NCBI GenBank assembly: GCA_002404465.1
Contig: DHJT01000027.1
Location: 1 to 16,648 of the forward strand
Length of the DNA stretch: 16,648 bases
DNA from: Sutterella sp. UBA4713
Lineage (GTDB): Bacteria; Pseudomonadota; Gammaproteobacteria; Burkholderiales; Burkholderiaceae_F
Direction of reading: 5' to 3'
Shown here: piece after piece, positions 13,320 through 16,648 of the stretch
Numbering within the stretch: the first letter of the stretch is position 1
How the letters are laid out: the number at the start of each line of letters is the position of its first letter
The notes under the pieces: model-generated
Told to the model about the DNA's origin: nothing
Database searches by the model: none
What the model saw: only the letters and a program-made list of their open reading frames with translations
Translations under genes and position numbers: made by a program

Positions 13320-13348
13320 GTTGAAAGAACTTAAGCGTGCTTCTTACT

Positions 13349-16096
13349 ATGACCAAACTTTTACTGATTGACGGATCAAATTACCTATTTCGGGCTTACC
13401 ACGCCTTGCCTCCTTTAACAACAAGCCAAGGAGAGCCAACGGGGGCTTTAAAGGGATTTAATGCAATGCTTCGGAACGTGTATGCCATGATTGCGCCGGA
13501 TTATGTCGCTTGCGTTTTCGATGCGCATGCCAAGACGTTCCGGCATGCGCTGTATCCGAATTACAAAGCCAATCGCCCGCCGATGCCTGAAGACTTGCGC
13601 GTACAACTGGAACCGATTTTCCAAATGGTCAAACTTTTGGGATGGCCTCTTTTGCAAGTTCCGGGTGTTGAGGCCGATGATGTCTTGGCAACGCTTGCGT
13701 GCCGCGCCTCCGACAAGGGCATCAAGGTGTTTATTGCAACGGGTGACAAGGATCTGGCGCAGGTTGTGACGGACAATATTTGCCTTGTCAACACCATGAC
13801 GCATGAGATTTTTAATCGAGAAGGCGTCAAAGCGAAGTACGGCGTGTATCCGGAACGCATTGTCGATTACCTCACGCTCATGGGCGATAAGGTTGACAAT
13901 GTTCCCGGTATCACAAAGTGCGGTCCGAAAACGGCTGTAAAGTGGCTTGAGACATACGGGTCGCTGCAAGGCGTGATCGATGCGGCCCCGGCCGTTAAAG
14001 GCAAAATCGGTGAATACTTAAGAGAGGGAATTGCGAATCTGGACCTTGCACATCGCTTGGTCACAATTAAGTCCGATGTCGCACTGGATGTTTCGCTGCA
14101 AGATCTTACTTTACATCCGGCCTCGGCAACGGAACTGGCCGGTTTTTATGCTCGATGGCAAATGCGCTCTCCGGGATTTAAAAAAGACGGATCTGCAGCA
14201 GCCGGGCAATCGGTAGCATCCAAAAAGACGCCGATGACCGGTCAGCAGGTTGACTTGTTTACTTCAGGCGATAGCACGATGGCGCCTGCCGCCTTAGAAG
14301 GCGATGTTTCATTTGCCGTCGCGGATTCGGATAAGACACTAAAAACCCTTGCAACGCGCCTTGCGCAACTTAAAGAGAGTCCGGTTGCTCTGGCGCTTCT
14401 TGCCGATAAATTCCGTCCGATGCACGATACGGCAGCGGCGTTGGCCTTTGCCGTGACCCCGCTTGAGATTTACGTGGTCCCGGTGAAAAAAACGGGTCCG
14501 ATCGGTCTGGATGTCCTCCGAGAGGTGTTGGGGCCCTGGTTTGACTCCGAGTCGCCCAAAGTATTCCATGATGCTAAATATGCCCGTCACGTGCTTGCCA
14601 ACATGGGTATGGCCTTAAGAGGACTTACTAAAGACGTGATGCTTGCAAGTTACGTTTTGGAAGCGCATATGAGCCACACGTTGCCGGAATTGGCGCGTCG
14701 GCACTTGGCGACGGTTTTAACTGACGACGAGACTCTTTTGGGTAAAGGTTCTCTTCGAATTAAGGCGGAAGATGTCGATCTTAAAAAAGCCTACCCGTAT
14801 CTTGCCCGCCGGGCCGCGGTCATTAAGGCGTTAGACGGTGTTTTAACCGAAAAACTCGCTCGTGATAAGGCATTAACGACGCTTTACCGCGAGATGGAAT
14901 TGCCCGTCAGTGCAATTCTTTGGTCCATGGAACGCACGGGTGTGTGCATTGACACAACGCTTTTAGCCAAGGAAAGTGCAGAGCTTGCCGAGCGCATCGA
15001 TCAAGTTGAGACGAAGATTACGGTTTTATCCGGAGAGCCGGTGAACCCGGCAAGCCCCAAGCAACTTGCGCACATTCTTTTTGAAAAACTTCAGTTGCCG
15101 GCGAAGAAAAAGACCTCGGGCGGGACGCACTCAACGAGTGAAGAGGTGCTTTCCGAACTTGCACTGGATTATCCGATTGCACAGCAAATCCTTGAGTTTC
15201 GAAAGCTCACGAAATTGAAAAACACATACACCGATAAATTGCCCGAGATGGTTGATGCGGCAGACGGTCGGGTACACACGACGTTCGGTCAGGCAACGGC
15301 CGTTACGGGACGCTTGGCCAGTTCCGATCCGAATTTACAAAATATCCCCGTGCGAACGCCCGAGGGGCGTCGTGTGCGTGCAGCATTTGTCGCCAAGCCC
15401 GGGGGCGTGATCGTGTCGGCGGACTATTCGCAAATCGAATTGCGACTGATGGCGCACTTATCCGGTGACGAGCGCCTGATTGCAGCTTTTACGGCCGGCA
15501 AGGACGTTCATCGTGCGACGGCTTCGGAAGTGTTCGGGGTGCCGATCGAGTCTGTTACCGATGAGCAGCGTCGTATGGCTAAGGTGATTAATTTCGGTCT
15601 CATTTACGGGATGAGTGCTTTCGGGCTGGCTAAGAATCTCGGTATTGACAGAACCCGCGCCAAGCTTTACATGGACGAGTATTTTGCTCGGTACCCGGGT
15701 GTGGCCCGATACATGGAAAAGACGCGGCGGGAAGCGATCGAAAAAGGGTTTGTTCGGACTCTTTGGGGGCGTCGTTTGTGGATTCCTGAACTGAAAAGCC
15801 CGAATGCCCAAGTACGGGCGGCGGCCGAACGGGCCGCCATCAATGCGCCCGTTCAGGGATCGGCCGCGGACGTTATTAAGCGTGCCATGATTGCCGTGGA
15901 CGCATGGATAAAAAAAGAAGAGCTTCAAACGCGCCTTATTCTTCAGGTTCACGACGAACTGGTCTTTGAAGTGCCCGAAAACGAGGTTGAACGCGTCAAA
16001 AAAGCCGTTCCGCGCTTGATGGCCGGCGTTGCTCACTTTGAGATACCGCTTTTAACGCAAGTGGGCGTGGCAAGCAACTGGGAGGCAGCCCATTGA
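13349..16096 (+). CDS. polA: DNA polymerase I (5' nuclease and polymerase; 3'-5' exonuclease site degenerate)
   Basis: Replaces RNA primers during Okazaki-fragment maturation and fills repair gaps. From ATG 13349 the protein is 915 aa, close to E. coli Pol I (928). Residues 1-280 are the 5' nuclease: IDGSNYLFRAYHALPPL, YPNYKANRPPMPEDL, VEADDVLATLA, TGDKDLAQ and GDKVDNVPGI all keep their acidic residues. Residues about 330-500 have the 3'-5' exonuclease fold, but the metal ligands are gone: the DTE block reads ALL (349-351), KYDRG reads KYARH (Ala412), and the AAEDAD block reads LARRAA (Arg488). The polymerase domain is intact: motif A SADYSQIELR with Asp692, motif B RRMAKVINFGLIYG, motif C QVHDELVFEV with Asp869 and Glu870. 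A QVDLF clamp-binding-like motif lies at 300-304. An in-frame GTG at 13337 is a less likely start. No clear ribosome-binding site is visible. Confidence 0.97.
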   Translation: MTKLLLIDGSNYLFRAYHALPPLTTSQGEPTGALKGFNAMLRNVYAMIAPDYVACVFDAHAKTFRHALYPNYKANRPPMPEDLRVQLEPIFQMVKLLGWPLLQVPGVEADDVLATLACRASDKGIKVFIATGDKDLAQVVTDNICLVNTMTHEIFNREGVKAKYGVYPERIVDYLTLMGDKVDNVPGITKCGPKTAVKWLETYGSLQGVIDAAPAVKGKIGEYLREGIANLDLAHRLVTIKSDVALDVSLQDLTLHPASATELAGFYARWQMRSPGFKKDGSAAAGQSVASKKTPMTGQQVDLFTSGDSTMAPAALEGDVSFAVADSDKTLKTLATRLAQLKESPVALALLADKFRPMHDTAAALAFAVTPLEIYVVPVKKTGPIGLDVLREVLGPWFDSESPKVFHDAKYARHVLANMGMALRGLTKDVMLASYVLEAHMSHTLPELARRHLATVLTDDETLLGKGSLRIKAEDVDLKKAYPYLARRAAVIKALDGVLTEKLARDKALTTLYREMELPVSAILWSMERTGVCIDTTLLAKESAELAERIDQVETKITVLSGEPVNPASPKQLAHILFEKLQLPAKKKTSGGTHSTSEEVLSELALDYPIAQQILEFRKLTKLKNTYTDKLPEMVDAADGRVHTTFGQATAVTGRLASSDPNLQNIPVRTPEGRRVRAAFVAKPGGVIVSADYSQIELRLMAHLSGDERLIAAFTAGKDVHRATASEVFGVPIESVTDEQRRMAKVINFGLIYGMSAFGLAKNLGIDRTRAKLYMDEYFARYPGVARYMEKTRREAIEKGFVRTLWGRRLWIPELKSPNAQVRAAAERAAINAPVQGSAADVIKRAMIAVDAWIKKEELQTRLILQVHDELVFEVPENEVERVKKAVPRLMAGVAHFEIPLLTQVGVASNWEAAH

Positions 16097-16099
16097 GAT

Positions 16100-16522
16100 T
16101 TAACGGCAGGCTCCCATCGCTTCGGGAACAAGTGTCGCGATGGGATTGCCGGCCGCATCGAAAAACGTTAAGCGTTCGTCCTTAAGCTTGACGCGGCGCG
16201 TATCGTTCAAGAGCCGTCGCATCGTGTTTTCGAGTGCCATGGCCTCGGGCGCGCAAAGGCGTAGTGTGGCGGCGACATTTTGAAAACGCAAAGCGCTACC
16301 GTCAAGCGTGTATTGGGCGCTAAAGCTGTTGCATCCCATGTCGCCCGCTACTTTTTTGTCGGTAAATTCGATGTAAGGAGCCGCCTCACAGTCACTTTCC
16401 TTCGGTAATTGCATCATCCAGCTTGTGTTTTTAAGAGAGGGCGTTGTTTCGGTCTGCATTACCGTGCTCGTGCAGGCCGCAAGCGCTGTGATGAGAAAAG
16501 CAGAAAGTAAGAGGGTGCGCAT
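16100..16522 (-). CDS. META domain (HslJ-like) lipoprotein
   Basis: A 140-aa secreted lipoprotein. The N-terminus MRTLLLSAFLITALAACTS has a lipobox LAAC with acylated Cys17. The remainder is one META domain: LKNTSWMMQL, an acidic/aromatic strand PYIEFTDKKVAGDMGCNSFSAQYTLDGSALRF, the ATLRLCAPEAMALENTMRRLLNDTR helix, and the final strand LTFFDAAGNPIATL. HslJ proteins of this family are linked to heat shock and novobiocin tolerance in E. coli, but the biochemical role is unknown. AAAGGA 8 nt before the ATG supports the start. Its 3' end lies 3 bp from the polA stop in convergent orientation, with no room for a terminator between them. Confidence 0.85.
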   Translation of the reverse strand: MRTLLLSAFLITALAACTSTVMQTETTPSLKNTSWMMQLPKESDCEAAPYIEFTDKKVAGDMGCNSFSAQYTLDGSALRFQNVAATLRLCAPEAMALENTMRRLLNDTRRVKLKDERLTFFDAAGNPIATLVPEAMGACR

Positions 16523-16586
16523 AAAAAGAATCCTTTGTTGCGACGGTTTTAAAAAAGCGTACCCATTTTAAGAAATCGAACTGCAC

Positions 16587-16620
16587 AAAAAAAGGGCGGG
16601 TCGCATTGAGCAAACCCGCC
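16587..16620 (-). terminator. Rho-independent terminator on the minus strand
   Basis: GGCGGGT (16595-16601) pairs with ACCCGCC (16614-16620) around a 12-nt loop. Read on the minus strand the stem is followed by CTTTTTTT (the A-run at 16587-16593). It probably ends a minus-strand gene lying beyond the right edge and insulates the META lipoprotein gene. Confidence 0.7.
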
Positions 16621-16648
16621 GTAAGTAACCAAAGGAGAAAATGTACAG

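Noticed and set aside
13321..13350. TTGAAA and TACTAT 18 bp apart at the polA start
   Set aside because: Transcription would begin inside the polA coding region, after the only start codons that keep the 5' nuclease motif.
16631..16648. AAAGGAG followed by ATG at 16641, a possible gene start at the right edge
   Set aside because: Only 3 nt separate the site from the ATG and just two codons are visible. The adjacent minus-strand terminator instead suggests a minus-strand gene ending beyond the edge.

Overview
The window reads as chromosomal DNA from a betaproteobacterium, most likely Burkholderiales and perhaps a gut-type Sutterellaceae relative. This is inferred from gene content and order, not from a database search. 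Lineage-typical pieces are the DUF2782 protein / APH-type homoserine kinase / BPSS1780-like membrane protein block divergent to polA, and guaB next to rnfH, which is divergent to smpB. GC content looks moderate, unlike high-GC Burkholderia. Genes are packed tightly, often with 4-bp ATGA overlaps. No rRNA, tRNA, CRISPR array or insertion sequence was found.

Left part (1-2944): a short-form serine O-acetyltransferase homologue (cysE) carries a Lys/Ala-rich histone-H1-like tail and lacks the conserved Arg-His pair of the serine/cysteine site. It converges on an accessory-type gene encoding a P-loop (AAA-ATPase-like) domain fused to a PD-(D/E)XK nuclease domain. Next comes a clear intrinsic terminator belonging to putP.

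Middle-left (2945-6634): putP (Na+/proline symporter) is divergent from a two-gene unit of a coniferyl/fatty-aldehyde-type aldehyde dehydrogenase and a flavin-reductase-like protein (4-bp overlap). A hairpin-rich spacer separates this unit from convergent guaB.

Middle (6635-9760): guaB (IMP dehydrogenase) has a 5' leader with mutually exclusive hairpins. rnfH lies upstream on the same strand. smpB and a Nudix (ADP-ribose pyrophosphatase-like) gene form a divergent, overlapping pair.

Right (9740-16648): five minus-strand genes with overlaps or tiny gaps form one probable operon: DUF2782 exported protein, thrB, BPSS1780-like membrane protein, and two tandem SagB/ThcOx-type nitroreductase-fold paralogues. 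polA is divergent from it. The encoded DNA polymerase I keeps the 5' nuclease and polymerase motifs but has lost all the recognisable 3'-5' exonuclease metal ligands, and it carries a clamp-binding-like QVDLF motif. A META-domain (HslJ-like) lipoprotein gene and a minus-strand terminator close the window.

Most genes are housekeeping. The points most worth a second look are the degenerate PolA proofreading site, the atypical CysE (altered acceptor site plus basic tail), the tandem nitroreductase pair, and the ATPase-nuclease fusion.
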